DNA of 64,000 bases from JAWKWH01 sp963669285 (GCA_963669285.2 CAXXSI010000011.1:186001-250000); one strand, 5' to 3'; shown: positions 54,455 through 63,222, counted from the stretch's first letter. The notes: generated by a model not told the origin, from the letters alone. A program made the numbers and translations.

Positions 54455-57043
54455 TTGGATTTGAAAACCGGGATCGTCGAGCGACCGCGACTGTTGGAAC
54501 AGTTCCTTTCTGGGGCCTACAGGCGATTGACGCTTGTCGAAGCGCCGGCCGGTTACGGCAAAACCACGCTGCTGAAAACATGGCACCAGCATTTGTTGAA
54601 CAACGCAGTTGCCACGACCTGGATTTCCATTGACCCGGCTTTACATGACTTTGATGCAGCTCTGGAGACGGCGCTGGCAAAACGCGTTCGTGATCGGTCA
54701 CCGCAAAATAACGGTGAGACTGGAAACCGTGGATACTTGTTCCTGGACGATTTCCACGATGCCGGCTCGTTCGAAATGGAGACGATCAGCCGGATCTTGC
54801 ATCGCGGCGAGCATAACTTTCATATTGTCATTGGAACCCGAATATCCCCGGTATTTCCATTGGCGAAACTGCGCCTTTCCGATCTCGTGACTGATTTCGG
54901 AGTGGAAGAACTGAAATTCAATATGGACGAGGCGGACGACCTTCTTCACGATGTCCTGCCTCCCGAGATGATCAAAAACTACTACGATTATGCTGAAGGT
55001 TGGCCGGCAGCACTGCAACTGATGCGACTATCCTCCGCGCAAGGTCATCCGGTAAATATAGATGATGATCGATCGTTGCGCTCGGGACTTGATCTGGCGG
55101 GATATCTGAATGAACAGTTCTTGAACGGTCTGTCAGTCGAACAAAACCAATTCCTCCTCGACACTGCACATCTGAATCCAGTCAACGGAGATCTCGCGGA
55201 CCACATGCGAGAAAGTTGCGACAGTTGGTCAATTCTCCGGTCGCTAAATGATTCTCACTCGCTGGTTTTCGAACAGACAGACGGTGACGGTGGCTGGTAT
55301 CGCTATCACCAGCTGCTGCAGGACCACTTGTTGCGTCGTCAGCAGACATTGGGAGAAGCGCGGCGAAACGATCTGTATCTGCGCGCTGCAGATTGGCTCA
55401 ATGAACACGGTCGTCACTACAGCGCGGCAAAGCTGGCTATGAGTGCAGGTGCCGAGCAGGTGGCTGAACAGATCATTCTCGACGCAGGTGGAACCGAGAT
55501 TGGTATTTGCCATGGCGCACATCGACTGGCTCCAATTATGGACTTGTTGCCACTTGAACGGATTAACGCGTCACCGCGCTTGGGTTTGGCGCGTGCATAT
55601 CTTCTCCTAAAATCCGGGCGAACGGGAGAAGCCAATTTGGTTATTCAGGAAGCTCGCGACGCTGCATTGCCGGCCGATCGTGAGCTAGAGCGTGAAATCG
55701 TACTGCTGGAGGTTCACTTACGTCTCTATGAAGATCGCAACATCTCGGAAGCCCAGGTGGCGGCACTGGATTATACGGCGCGCCAGACGCCAGTTAAAGA
55801 TCAACTGAAGCGCGGTGTGCTCTACAATTTTCTTTGTTTGTTCAATATCCAGCTTGGTGAATTGGAGAAAGCCCGGGAGGCTGGAGAGACTTCCATGAGC
55901 CTGTATGCCGACCTGGGTTGGCAGCACCTGATTTTTTTCATGCATGTCAATCTAAGTATCATAAATATGGATCTTGGAGAGTTCGAGAGAGCTTACGAGC
56001 GCAGGCATCAAGCGAAAAAATTGCAACGCGAGTATTTCGGACATGATCCGAATTTGAGCGCCATTGCTACTATCATGTTTTGCGAGGCCGCTTTTGAAGC
56101 CGACGAATTTCACGGCCTCGAAAACCGATTAACTGCTGCCCTGAACGATGCCGATAGCCGGGAAGGGTGGAGCGAATTATTTCTGGCTGGGTATGAAACC
56201 TGCCTTGCAATGAAGCTGGAGAGCGGTGGATACGAAGAGGCGCTCGGACTGGTCTCGCAGGCCGAAGCAATGATCGTGCGGCGCAGTTTACCCCGCTTTT
56301 CGCGACAACTTAAAATGCTCGAGTTGGATCTTGCTACGAGTGCGGGCCGCGAGCAGGAAGCCCGCCGGTTGGCCGGCAGTGTGCGCACGCTCATGCAGGA
56401 GGGACGCGGTGTTGATGGCCTGCGCTGGCGGGGGCAAGTATTGTCACGCTTGGCACTGGCGCGATTTGAATCACAATTCGGCGATGCGCAAAAAGCGCTT
56501 GAAGCGTCCAGGAAGATTGCACAGGATTGCTGCGACAGGGGCTTGCAGAGATACCGGCTTCGAGCTCAGGTGCTGATGATGATATCCGCAGTATCCGCCG
56601 GTGATACGAATAGCGCGGCGGACATGCTGGCGGAGGCGCTGAAACTGGGCAGGCAATTGGGAATGAAGGGCGCTTTCCTTCGAGAATCCACCCGTTTTGC
56701 AGAAGCTGCAAAGACCATAGTTCGCGAACGCGGTGTTTCAGGTTACTTGCGAGAAGATCTGTCTTTCCTGTCCAACTTGCTTTCGAAGGTAAAAGGTCAC
56801 GTGGATCCTGGCCATATCCTGACCGAGGTACTGACCGAGAAGGAATTCGAGGTCTTGTGCAATCTTACGGAAGGAAAGGCCAACAAGGTAATTGCCCGCG
56901 CACTGAATCTGAGTGAGCCAACGGTCAAATTCCATCTACAAAACATCTATCGCAAACTTGGTGTCAATTCGCGCAAACTGGCCGCAAATCTTGCCGTACA
57001 ATATGGCGTAAAGCCGATTCCGGAAGAAACCGTCGATTCTTAA
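54455..57043 (+). CDS. Large LuxR-family regulator, MalT/LAL type (STAND ATPase)
   Basis: An 862-residue regulator. The N-terminus has a P-loop (EAPAGYGKTTLL, K36) and a Walker B-like YLFLDDFHDAG near 92-102, i.e. a STAND-type NTPase. The middle (about 330-780) is a helical, TPR-like sensor region. The C-terminal LuxR helix-turn-helix spans about 793-848 (LTEKEFEVLCNLTEGKANKV, LSEPTVKFHLQNIYRKL). MalT-type proteins oligomerise on ATP and an inducer, then activate promoters. It starts at a TTG after CGGAGGA and lies between the ABC importer and the hydantoinase-like set, so it probably activates both. Its DNA reads somewhat more AT-rich than that of its neighbours. Confidence 0.92.
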   Translation: MDLKTGIVERPRLLEQFLSGAYRRLTLVEAPAGYGKTTLLKTWHQHLLNNAVATTWISIDPALHDFDAALETALAKRVRDRSPQNNGETGNRGYLFLDDFHDAGSFEMETISRILHRGEHNFHIVIGTRISPVFPLAKLRLSDLVTDFGVEELKFNMDEADDLLHDVLPPEMIKNYYDYAEGWPAALQLMRLSSAQGHPVNIDDDRSLRSGLDLAGYLNEQFLNGLSVEQNQFLLDTAHLNPVNGDLADHMRESCDSWSILRSLNDSHSLVFEQTDGDGGWYRYHQLLQDHLLRRQQTLGEARRNDLYLRAADWLNEHGRHYSAAKLAMSAGAEQVAEQIILDAGGTEIGICHGAHRLAPIMDLLPLERINASPRLGLARAYLLLKSGRTGEANLVIQEARDAALPADRELEREIVLLEVHLRLYEDRNISEAQVAALDYTARQTPVKDQLKRGVLYNFLCLFNIQLGELEKAREAGETSMSLYADLGWQHLIFFMHVNLSIINMDLGEFERAYERRHQAKKLQREYFGHDPNLSAIATIMFCEAAFEADEFHGLENRLTAALNDADSREGWSELFLAGYETCLAMKLESGGYEEALGLVSQAEAMIVRRSLPRFSRQLKMLELDLATSAGREQEARRLAGSVRTLMQEGRGVDGLRWRGQVLSRLALARFESQFGDAQKALEASRKIAQDCCDRGLQRYRLRAQVLMMISAVSAGDTNSAADMLAEALKLGRQLGMKGAFLRESTRFAEAAKTIVRERGVSGYLREDLSFLSNLLSKVKGHVDPGHILTEVLTEKEFEVLCNLTEGKANKVIARALNLSEPTVKFHLQNIYRKLGVNSRKLAANLAVQYGVKPIPEETVDS

Positions 57044-57149
57044 GACCACCTATCCGTATCGCCTTTGGTCCTAGCCATTGTTGGCCTTGCCCTAAAGCCA
57101 CTCCAAATTCGAAACTGAAAAGGCAGTTTGTTTCGTTCGGAGGCCTTGT

Positions 57150-58709
57150 ATGCACATTGGGGTTGATGTTGGTGGCACTAATACAGATGCGGTTTTGCTG
57201 GATGGAAACAATGTTGTTGCTTCCGTCAAATCTCCCACGACCCATGATGTAGGATCGGGAATCGTCGAGGCGATCAGCAGCATAATGAACAGTTCGGACT
57301 GTGACGTGGCTGAAATCAGTAGCGTGATGATCGGCACGACGCAATTCACCAATGCATTCGTCGAAGGCAAGAAACTGGTGCCGGTGGGTGTTGTACGCGC
57401 TGCGCTGCCTGCCACCCGCAGCGTCTTGCCGATGACCGAGTTTCCGCCACACCTGATTTCCCAGATTGGCCGTCAGTCATATTTGGTTGAGGGGGGATAC
57501 GATTTTGACGGCAGCGAGATCAACAAGCTCGATGAACGCGCTGTTGCAGACGCTGCAAAGGACATGCGCAAGCGGGATATCAAGTCAGTCGTTGTATCGG
57601 GCGTATTCACGCCGATCAATGACGCAATGGAAACCTGCATGGCGGAGATTATCCGCAATGAAATTCCGGATTGCGAAGTGACGCTTTCAAGTGAAATCGG
57701 CCGCATCGGTCTGATCGAACGTGAAAATGCCGCGATCATGAATGCTTCTCTGGCTGACCTTTCCAAGGCAGTGGTATCGGCCTTTCGCGATGCGTTGCAT
57801 CAGCTCGACATCCATTGTCCGTTCTTCGTCAGTCAGAATGACGGCACGCTGATGACTTCTGAGTTTGCTGAAAAATACCCGGTACTGACCTTTGCATCGG
57901 GCCCTACCAATTCGATGCGCGGGGCGGCATTTCTTTCCGGCGTTCAGGACGGTATCGTCGCAGACATCGGAGGTACCACGACTGATGTTGGGGTGCTGAT
58001 AGGAGGATTCCCGCGGGAGTCCGCAATTTCGGTTGACGTTGGATCGGTCCGTACAAATTTCCGGATGCCGGACGTGCTGGCAGTTGGACTGGGGGGTGGA
58101 AGTATCGTCCGCGAGACCAGCGAGGGTGTCAGTGTTGGTCCGGACTCAGTTGCACTCGATCTGCTGACCGAGGCAAAGGTGTTTGGCGGCAAAACCCTGA
58201 CAGCAACCGACATCGCCGTAGCAGCGGGCTATGCGGATATCGGGGATAAATCTCGTGTGGCGGATTTGGATACAGAGATGATCAAGTCGGCTGTCGACCG
58301 ACTGCATGGTCTTCTGGAGACAACTATTGACAGGGTGAAATCAAGCAAGGGCGATGTGCCGGTCATTCTTGTGGGTGGTGGAAGCATACTGGTTGATCGA
58401 GACATCAAGGGAGCCAGCGAAGTGATACGCCCTGAGCTTTCGGGTGTGGCCAATGCAATCGGTGCAGGCTTGGCGCAGGTCGGTGGCGAGATTGATCGGA
58501 TCTATTCCTACAATGACATCGGTCGGGAGAAATCCATCGCGCAGGCGAAGGAGGAAGCCATCAATCGTGCAGTTCAGGCGGGCGCTTCAGCGGGCAGCAC
58601 CGACATTGTCAGCATCGAGGAAATGCCATTGGCCTATTTGCCCGCGGGAGCGGTACGGATCAAGGTGAAGGCTATAGGAGATCTTAAGCAGGCGGAGAAA
58701 CTGCAATGA
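57150..58709 (+). CDS. Hydantoinase/oxoprolinase-family ATPase subunit (HyuA-like)
   Basis: A 519-residue member of the hydantoinase A/5-oxoprolinase family, whose members use ATP to open cyclic amides. The actin-like phosphate motifs are HIGVDVGGTNTDAVLLDG at the N-terminus and DIGGTTTDVGVLIGG starting at residue 272. GLGGGSIVRE is the glycine-rich segment of the fold. The size is that of the short HyuA form paired with DUF917, not the long 5-oxoprolinase. No HyuB-type subunit is present. The start follows CGGAGG, and the stop overlaps the DUF917 start by 4 nt (ATGA), so the two products probably act together. Confidence 0.9.
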   Translation: MHIGVDVGGTNTDAVLLDGNNVVASVKSPTTHDVGSGIVEAISSIMNSSDCDVAEISSVMIGTTQFTNAFVEGKKLVPVGVVRAALPATRSVLPMTEFPPHLISQIGRQSYLVEGGYDFDGSEINKLDERAVADAAKDMRKRDIKSVVVSGVFTPINDAMETCMAEIIRNEIPDCEVTLSSEIGRIGLIERENAAIMNASLADLSKAVVSAFRDALHQLDIHCPFFVSQNDGTLMTSEFAEKYPVLTFASGPTNSMRGAAFLSGVQDGIVADIGGTTTDVGVLIGGFPRESAISVDVGSVRTNFRMPDVLAVGLGGGSIVRETSEGVSVGPDSVALDLLTEAKVFGGKTLTATDIAVAAGYADIGDKSRVADLDTEMIKSAVDRLHGLLETTIDRVKSSKGDVPVILVGGGSILVDRDIKGASEVIRPELSGVANAIGAGLAQVGGEIDRIYSYNDIGREKSIAQAKEEAINRAVQAGASAGSTDIVSIEEMPLAYLPAGAVRIKVKAIGDLKQAEKLQ

Positions 58710-59818
58710 AACGCATAACGATGGACAATCTGCCTGATTTCATACGCGGTACCGCAATTCTGGGTACCGGCGGAGGAGGAGATCCATACGTCGGCCGCCT
58801 GATGCTGGAACAGGAGCTAACCAAATGCGGTGGTGTGGACCTGATCGATCCGGACGATGTTGCTGATGATTTGTTTGCGATCAGCGTCGCCTGCATGGGG
58901 GCGCCAACCGTCTTTGTTGAAAAGCTTCCAAACGCGGACGCGACGGTCAAAGCAATGCGCCGCATAGAAAAAGAAGTGGGGCGCAAATTCAACGCAATCA
59001 TCCCGCTTGAGGCCGGCGGCGTGAATGCAACCTTGCCGCTCGTCGTCGGTGCACAGTTGGGTCTGCCAGTCGTGGATGGCGACGGTATGGGACGTGCCTT
59101 CCCTGAATTCCAGATGACCACGTTCAACATATACGGTGTCAATTGCTCACCATTCGTAATGGCGGATGATTTTGAAAACACGATCGTACTGGATACCGAT
59201 AGTGCCTTGCGGACCGAGCGTTATGGAAGAGCCGTTTGCGTGAAAATGGGTGGTATTGCGCAAGTTGCCAGTTATGCCATGACCGGAGAAGAGATACGAC
59301 GTACTTGTGTGCCGCGCACGGTTTCGCTGGCTGTTGATATCGGCAAGCGCGTGCGCGAACTTCGCGTCGAAGGCAAGGAAGATATCTGCGAAGGGCTGGC
59401 TGCTTATTTTGCAACGTCCCAGCCGCCGCGATTTGCTCGAGTGCTCTTTGACGGCAAAGTCCAGGATGTCATCCGCGGCACAAAGGATGGATGGACGGTG
59501 GGCAATGTAACGATGTCGGCTGCTGGCGACAGCAACGACGAAATGTTCGTGTCCTTCAAAAACGAATATTCGTTGGCAAAAATGAACGGCAAAACGGTCG
59601 CTATCGTTCCTGATCTGCTGTTCATACTGGATCGAGAGACCGGTGAAGCCATCACAACGGAAACGTTGCGCTACGGCCAGCGTGTCAAAGTGATCGGTGT
59701 TGCGGCGACGGAAGAAATGCGGACGCCCGAGGCTGTGGACGTAATCGGGCCAAAAGCATCCAATATCACCGAACCATTCGTGCGGTTGGAGGATCTGGCC
59801 TGGAATGGAGGCGGATGA
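58706..59818 (+). CDS. DUF917 family protein (S-methyl thiohydantoin desulfurase-like)
   Basis: A 370-residue protein with the DUF917 opening, ILGTGGGGDPYVGRLMLEQE, and blocks PLEAGGVNATLPLVVGAQLG and PVVDGDGMGRAFPEFQM. As I recall, Pfam has renamed part of this family after an S-methyl thiohydantoin desulfurase in sulfur-histidine (ergothioneine-related) breakdown. Most members lie beside a HyuA-like gene, as here, and act on hydantoin-like rings. No ergothionase or thiourocanate hydratase is present in the window, so the true substrate is open. It is translationally coupled to the HyuA-like gene. Confidence 0.87.
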   Translation: MKRITMDNLPDFIRGTAILGTGGGGDPYVGRLMLEQELTKCGGVDLIDPDDVADDLFAISVACMGAPTVFVEKLPNADATVKAMRRIEKEVGRKFNAIIPLEAGGVNATLPLVVGAQLGLPVVDGDGMGRAFPEFQMTTFNIYGVNCSPFVMADDFENTIVLDTDSALRTERYGRAVCVKMGGIAQVASYAMTGEEIRRTCVPRTVSLAVDIGKRVRELRVEGKEDICEGLAAYFATSQPPRFARVLFDGKVQDVIRGTKDGWTVGNVTMSAAGDSNDEMFVSFKNEYSLAKMNGKTVAIVPDLLFILDRETGEAITTETLRYGQRVKVIGVAATEEMRTPEAVDVIGPKASNITEPFVRLEDLAWNGGG

Positions 59819-59875
59819 CGCTATTCAGGCGGCGGACGATAGGTGAACGAAGCTCTGATTTAGAGGAGGAATGCG

Positions 59876-60628
59876 GTGACCGAAATCTGCGTAATAACCC
59901 CGATTATTACGAAGGACTTCCGCGACGACTCCCATCTGAATGATGTCACGCCGGCCGACTGCAATGTTACGACAACCACCTTAGAGCGCGGTCCTGCATC
60001 CGTGGAATCGGCCATTGACGAAGTGCTTGCCGCACCCGGTGTGGTCGATGCAGCGTGCCGCGCGGAAGCCAATGGCTTCGAAGCGATCGTCATCGATTGC
60101 ATGTTGGACCCGGCTCTTGAGGCGGCAAGAGAAGCCGTGATGATCCCGGTCGTCGGGGCTGGTGAAGCAGGTCTGAAGGCTGCCGCGAAGTTCGGTGCCT
60201 TTTCAGTGGTGACCGTCTTGCAGCGTCAGGAAGCAGCCTTTCGAAGATTGGCAAAGCAATACGGCATAGACGGTAATTTGCGGTCCGTGCATGGCATCGG
60301 AGTTTCGGTTCTCGATCTCGAACGGGCCAGGGAAGAATCTGTTGAAGCGACGATTGAAGGAGCAAAGATCGTGCGGGACCGCGATGGCGCAAACGCTATC
60401 GTGTTTGGTTGCACCGGCATGCTTGGTTACGCCGCTCCGACAGCTGACGCGTTGGACTGGCCGGCGGATCGCGTGATCGATCCGCTGGTCAATGCAGTCG
60501 AGCGCGCAATGCGCGCGGTCGGAGCCGAAGCAAAAACGGACAAGGATGACCATCCTTACCCGGATCGAAAACGTGTTGTTGGTTTCGAGAAATGGTCATC
60601 TTTAAACGGATTGGTGGCACCTCGCTGA
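59876..60628 (+). CDS. Aspartate/glutamate/hydantoin racemase family protein (HyuE-like)
   Basis: A 250-residue cofactor-independent racemase fold. The two catalytic cysteines are visible in AIVIDCMLDPALEAAREAV and IVFGCTGMLGYA, the pair that takes up and delivers the alpha proton in hydantoin and Asp/Glu racemases. The start is a GTG 6-8 nt after AGAGGAGG. An out-of-frame ATG at 59871 opens only a two-codon frame (ATG CGG TGA) and is not the start. In this cluster it would convert one enantiomer of a ring substrate or amino acid product. Confidence 0.88.
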   Translation: MTEICVITPIITKDFRDDSHLNDVTPADCNVTTTTLERGPASVESAIDEVLAAPGVVDAACRAEANGFEAIVIDCMLDPALEAAREAVMIPVVGAGEAGLKAAAKFGAFSVVTVLQRQEAAFRRLAKQYGIDGNLRSVHGIGVSVLDLERAREESVEATIEGAKIVRDRDGANAIVFGCTGMLGYAAPTADALDWPADRVIDPLVNAVERAMRAVGAEAKTDKDDHPYPDRKRVVGFEKWSSLNGLVAPR

Positions 60629-60835
60629 CGCGAATTGCATAGCCGTCTCGCAATCGAATTTGCGGCATCCAGACTGATTTGCGCTAGACCGACAGGCGCG
60701 GCGAACGCACTTGTGGTGTTTCCTTACTGAGACGAATAATCCATTCCGTCGCCACTATGCAGACCACTGAATTGCGGTCCCGGACAATTCCGTAGCGCGT
60801 GGTGAGCGCGGCCTGTTGGCCGCGCTCGATAGCAA

Positions 60836-62101
60836 CTATCCGAACATGTCGGTGGTAATGCCGGTGTACCAGCCTTCCGATTCCTCATAGGTGGCCTTGC
60901 GCAACGCTGAGTCTTCACCGGTTTGCGAGATGAATTTGTCGACAACCTCGATTTTTTCACCTCCGGCCTTGTAGTTGGCGCCGACTTTCACGCCGTCATT
61001 GGTGGCGATCAGGCTCCAGCAGGTATTGGCATAGCGGGCCGGGAAGACCGTCGAGCTGGTCAGGTCGCCGAGCACCGCATTGGCGCAGACCTTGGCCTGG
61101 CTGTTGGCCGAGAATCCCGATTTCGGCATCGCCGAAGCCACCGATGCGTCGCCGAGCACATAGATATTCTCATCGGCGCGGCTGCGCATGTTGGCGGGAT
61201 CGATGGGGGCCCAGTCACCGTCGGTGACGCCGGCGGCATGGGCAATCATACCTGCTTTCTGGCCGGGGACGACCGATGCAGCATCGGCCTTGAAGGTGTC
61301 GAAATCGGTTTCCACCTCGAGCGTGTCCGGATTGACGTTGGTGATTCCGCCGTGGATATCCGGACCAATCCACTCAATCATTCCCGAATAGTGATTTTCC
61401 CAACCCTCCTGGAACAACCCCTGCTTGGAGAATTTCGGCTTCGGATCCAGCACGATGATCTTCGCGGTCGGGTTTTTTTGCTTCAGGATGTGGGCAATCA
61501 TCGAGATGCGTTCGTACGGCCCCGGCGGACAGCGGAACGGATTGGGCGGTGGTACCATCACGAACGTCCCGCCTTCCTTCATGGCTTCAACCTGGGCTTT
61601 AAGAAGTTTGACCTGGGTTCCCGACTTCCATGCGTGCGGCATCGTGTCCTGCGCGTCGACCGAATATCCCGGCACGCTGTCATATTTCATATCAATGCCC
61701 GGTGATAGCACAAGCCGATCGTAGGAAACCGATCCACCGGATGCCAACATGACCGATTTGGCGGCCGTGTCGACCGATGCCGCCCAGTCATGAACGACGT
61801 TGACCGCGTGATTTACGGCCAGCCGGTCATAGTCGTGACCGATGGCGGCGTATTCACGGAATCCGCCAAGATACAGGTTTGAGAAGAAGCAGGTGTAATA
61901 GCGTCTCGATGCCTCGATCAGTGTGACGTCGACCGCGCCGCCGCCATCCTTGGCAATGTAGCGCGCAGCCGTGGCGCCGCCGGCCCCACCACCAACCACA
62001 ACGACACGCGGTCTGGCCTGACCGAAGCTGATTGCCGGCATTGCCAACGTCGCTGTTCCCGCCGCCGAGGCAGTCAGAAATCGCCTTCTGTTCATATGCA
62101 T
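60836..62101 (-). CDS. fccB: Flavocytochrome c sulfide dehydrogenase, flavoprotein subunit
   Basis: An FCSD-type (FccB/SoxF) periplasmic flavoprotein that oxidises sulfide to zero-valent sulfur and passes electrons to a cytochrome c. I chose the ATG at 62101 (MHMNRRRFLTAS), after AGGGAG; it carries a twin-arginine signal (NRRRFLTASAAG). The FAD site is VVVVGGGAGGATAARYI. C71 (YYTCFFSN) matches the cysteine that covalently binds FAD in FccB, and C191 (FRCPPGPYER) and C361 (ANTCWSLI) match the redox disulphide pair. Length is 421. It lies 23 nt after the cytochrome gene. Confidence 0.93.
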   Translation of the reverse strand: MHMNRRRFLTASAAGTATLAMPAISFGQARPRVVVVGGGAGGATAARYIAKDGGGAVDVTLIEASRRYYTCFFSNLYLGGFREYAAIGHDYDRLAVNHAVNVVHDWAASVDTAAKSVMLASGGSVSYDRLVLSPGIDMKYDSVPGYSVDAQDTMPHAWKSGTQVKLLKAQVEAMKEGGTFVMVPPPNPFRCPPGPYERISMIAHILKQKNPTAKIIVLDPKPKFSKQGLFQEGWENHYSGMIEWIGPDIHGGITNVNPDTLEVETDFDTFKADAASVVPGQKAGMIAHAAGVTDGDWAPIDPANMRSRADENIYVLGDASVASAMPKSGFSANSQAKVCANAVLGDLTSSTVFPARYANTCWSLIATNDGVKVGANYKAGGEKIEVVDKFISQTGEDSALRKATYEESEGWYTGITTDMFG

Positions 62102-62124
62102 TGCTTTTCTCCCTTGTGATGCGG

Positions 62125-62880
62125 TCACTGCGCGGGCAGTGAACCGAAATAGGCGGCCAGCGCCGCCATCTCCTCATCGCCTAATCGACCGGTCACGGTC
62201 TGCATGACCGGATTGGTGCGGGCTTTGGTTTTGTATTCGTAGAGCACGTGGATGAAGTTCTCTTTTGGCCAGCCGGTGATCGCCGGGATGGTGCTGTCGC
62301 CCCCTGTAAGCTGGTGACAGGTTACGCATTCTCCCGACAGGTACTTGCCGTAGGCGGGATCGCCGTCAAGCGCCGCTGCCGCGCCGCCGAGCAAGCCGAT
62401 ATCGGTGTCGGGATCGGCCAATTCCAACCCGTCGGGCGAAAAGTGCAGCAGCCATTTGATCAGGTTGGCGCGTGCCTCACCCTCTTTCAGGCCCGTGAAA
62501 CTCATGCGTGTCCCTTTGATGAAAGTACGCGGTTTGCTGAGAAACTTGTCGAGACTGGATTCATCCCAAACCAAGCCGGATTTTCCTGCCTCGCGAAGTG
62601 CTTTGGAATACTTGAATCCGTTGAGCCCGGCCGCACTCCGTCCTTGGAGCCCATTCAACTGCGGACCGACCTTGTTTTCCGCACCGCCGCCTATCTCGTG
62701 ACAGGTTCGGCACTTCCTGAAGCTCTCAAGCGCCGCATCAGAATCGAATGCATAGGTGGTGCCGGTTTGCATCACGGCGACGACAACCACCAAGATTGCG
62801 GCCAGTGCGGGTGCGAGTGATGGATAGTGGTTGAAACTAGTCAATCGCACCGGCTCCCTCACGTCCTTCGATGGCCGCAT
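62125..62880 (-). CDS. Dihaem c-type cytochrome, partner of the sulfide dehydrogenase
   Basis: A 251-residue exported cytochrome: signal or anchor LAPALAAILVVVVAVMQTG, then two CxxCH haem sites, CRTCH at 57-61 and CVTCH at 185-189. The first domain looks like cytochrome c2 (KVGPQLNGLQGRSAAG, SKPRTFIKGTRMSF, with M126 as likely ligand). The second looks like the FccA/c554 type (CVTCHQLTGG, ITGWPKENFIHVLYEYKTK, NPVMQTVTGRLGDEEMAALA). Two starts are possible: ATG at 62880, and TTG at 62844, which has AGGGAG upstream and overlaps the stop of a small upstream frame. Confidence 0.88.
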   Translation of the reverse strand: MRPSKDVREPVRLTSFNHYPSLAPALAAILVVVVAVMQTGTTYAFDSDAALESFRKCRTCHEIGGGAENKVGPQLNGLQGRSAAGLNGFKYSKALREAGKSGLVWDESSLDKFLSKPRTFIKGTRMSFTGLKEGEARANLIKWLLHFSPDGLELADPDTDIGLLGGAAAALDGDPAYGKYLSGECVTCHQLTGGDSTIPAITGWPKENFIHVLYEYKTKARTNPVMQTVTGRLGDEEMAALAAYFGSLPAQ

Positions 62881-63055
62881 CTGTCGGCGCCGCTGAATTT
62901 GTGTGCGGCAGCAGAATGAGTTCGCACTTCGGTTCGAACTTATTAATTTGAAGATCGTTTTGCGCGAGGAAAGACGGCGAAGCAGCCCGACCAATGGTCG
63001 ACGCCCGCGTGGCGGCTGCCGCCTCAGCAAAAAAGGTTCTCCTCGATAGCCGCAT
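62837..63055 (-). CDS. Possible small Tat-exported protein ahead of the cytochrome gene
   Basis: A 72-residue frame with a good GGGAGAG ribosome binding site 5 nt before its ATG and a twin-arginine-like start (MRLSRRTFFAEAAAA). The rest holds one cysteine (FEPKCELILLPHT) and an acidic tail ending GAGAID. Its stop overlaps the alternative TTG start of the cytochrome gene (TTGACTAG), the pattern of a coupled gene pair. I do not recognise a family. It may be a genuine small exported protein or the relic of a longer one. Confidence 0.45.
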   Translation of the reverse strand: MRLSRRTFFAEAAAATRASTIGRAASPSFLAQNDLQINKFEPKCELILLPHTNSAAPTDAAIEGREGAGAID

Positions 63056-63116
63056 TTCAGCTCTCCCAGGCTGTCGCGACAAAAGCAGTGCGCCGTCTTC
63101 GGCACATTACTCTATA

Positions 63117-63132
63117 AAATATTCAAATATTT
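63117..63132. promoter_or_regulatory. AT-rich perfect palindrome, candidate operator of the sulfide locus
   Basis: AAATATT-CA-AATATTT is a 16-bp palindrome with perfect 7-bp arms, set in an AT-rich island (63108-63145) in otherwise GC-rich DNA. It lies 62 nt upstream of the small Tat frame. Its composition resembles sites of ArsR-type sulfide/persulfide repressors (BigR, SqrR). No such regulator gene is in the window. A TATAAT at 63136-63141 could serve the plus-strand genes. Confidence 0.5.
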
Positions 63133-63222
63133 CTATATAATAGGTTTCATACACTCGCAAGACGGGACGATGATGTGTCTTTGATCCGATACATCGTTTA
63201 CATGCCAAGTCCGAGGTGTTCG

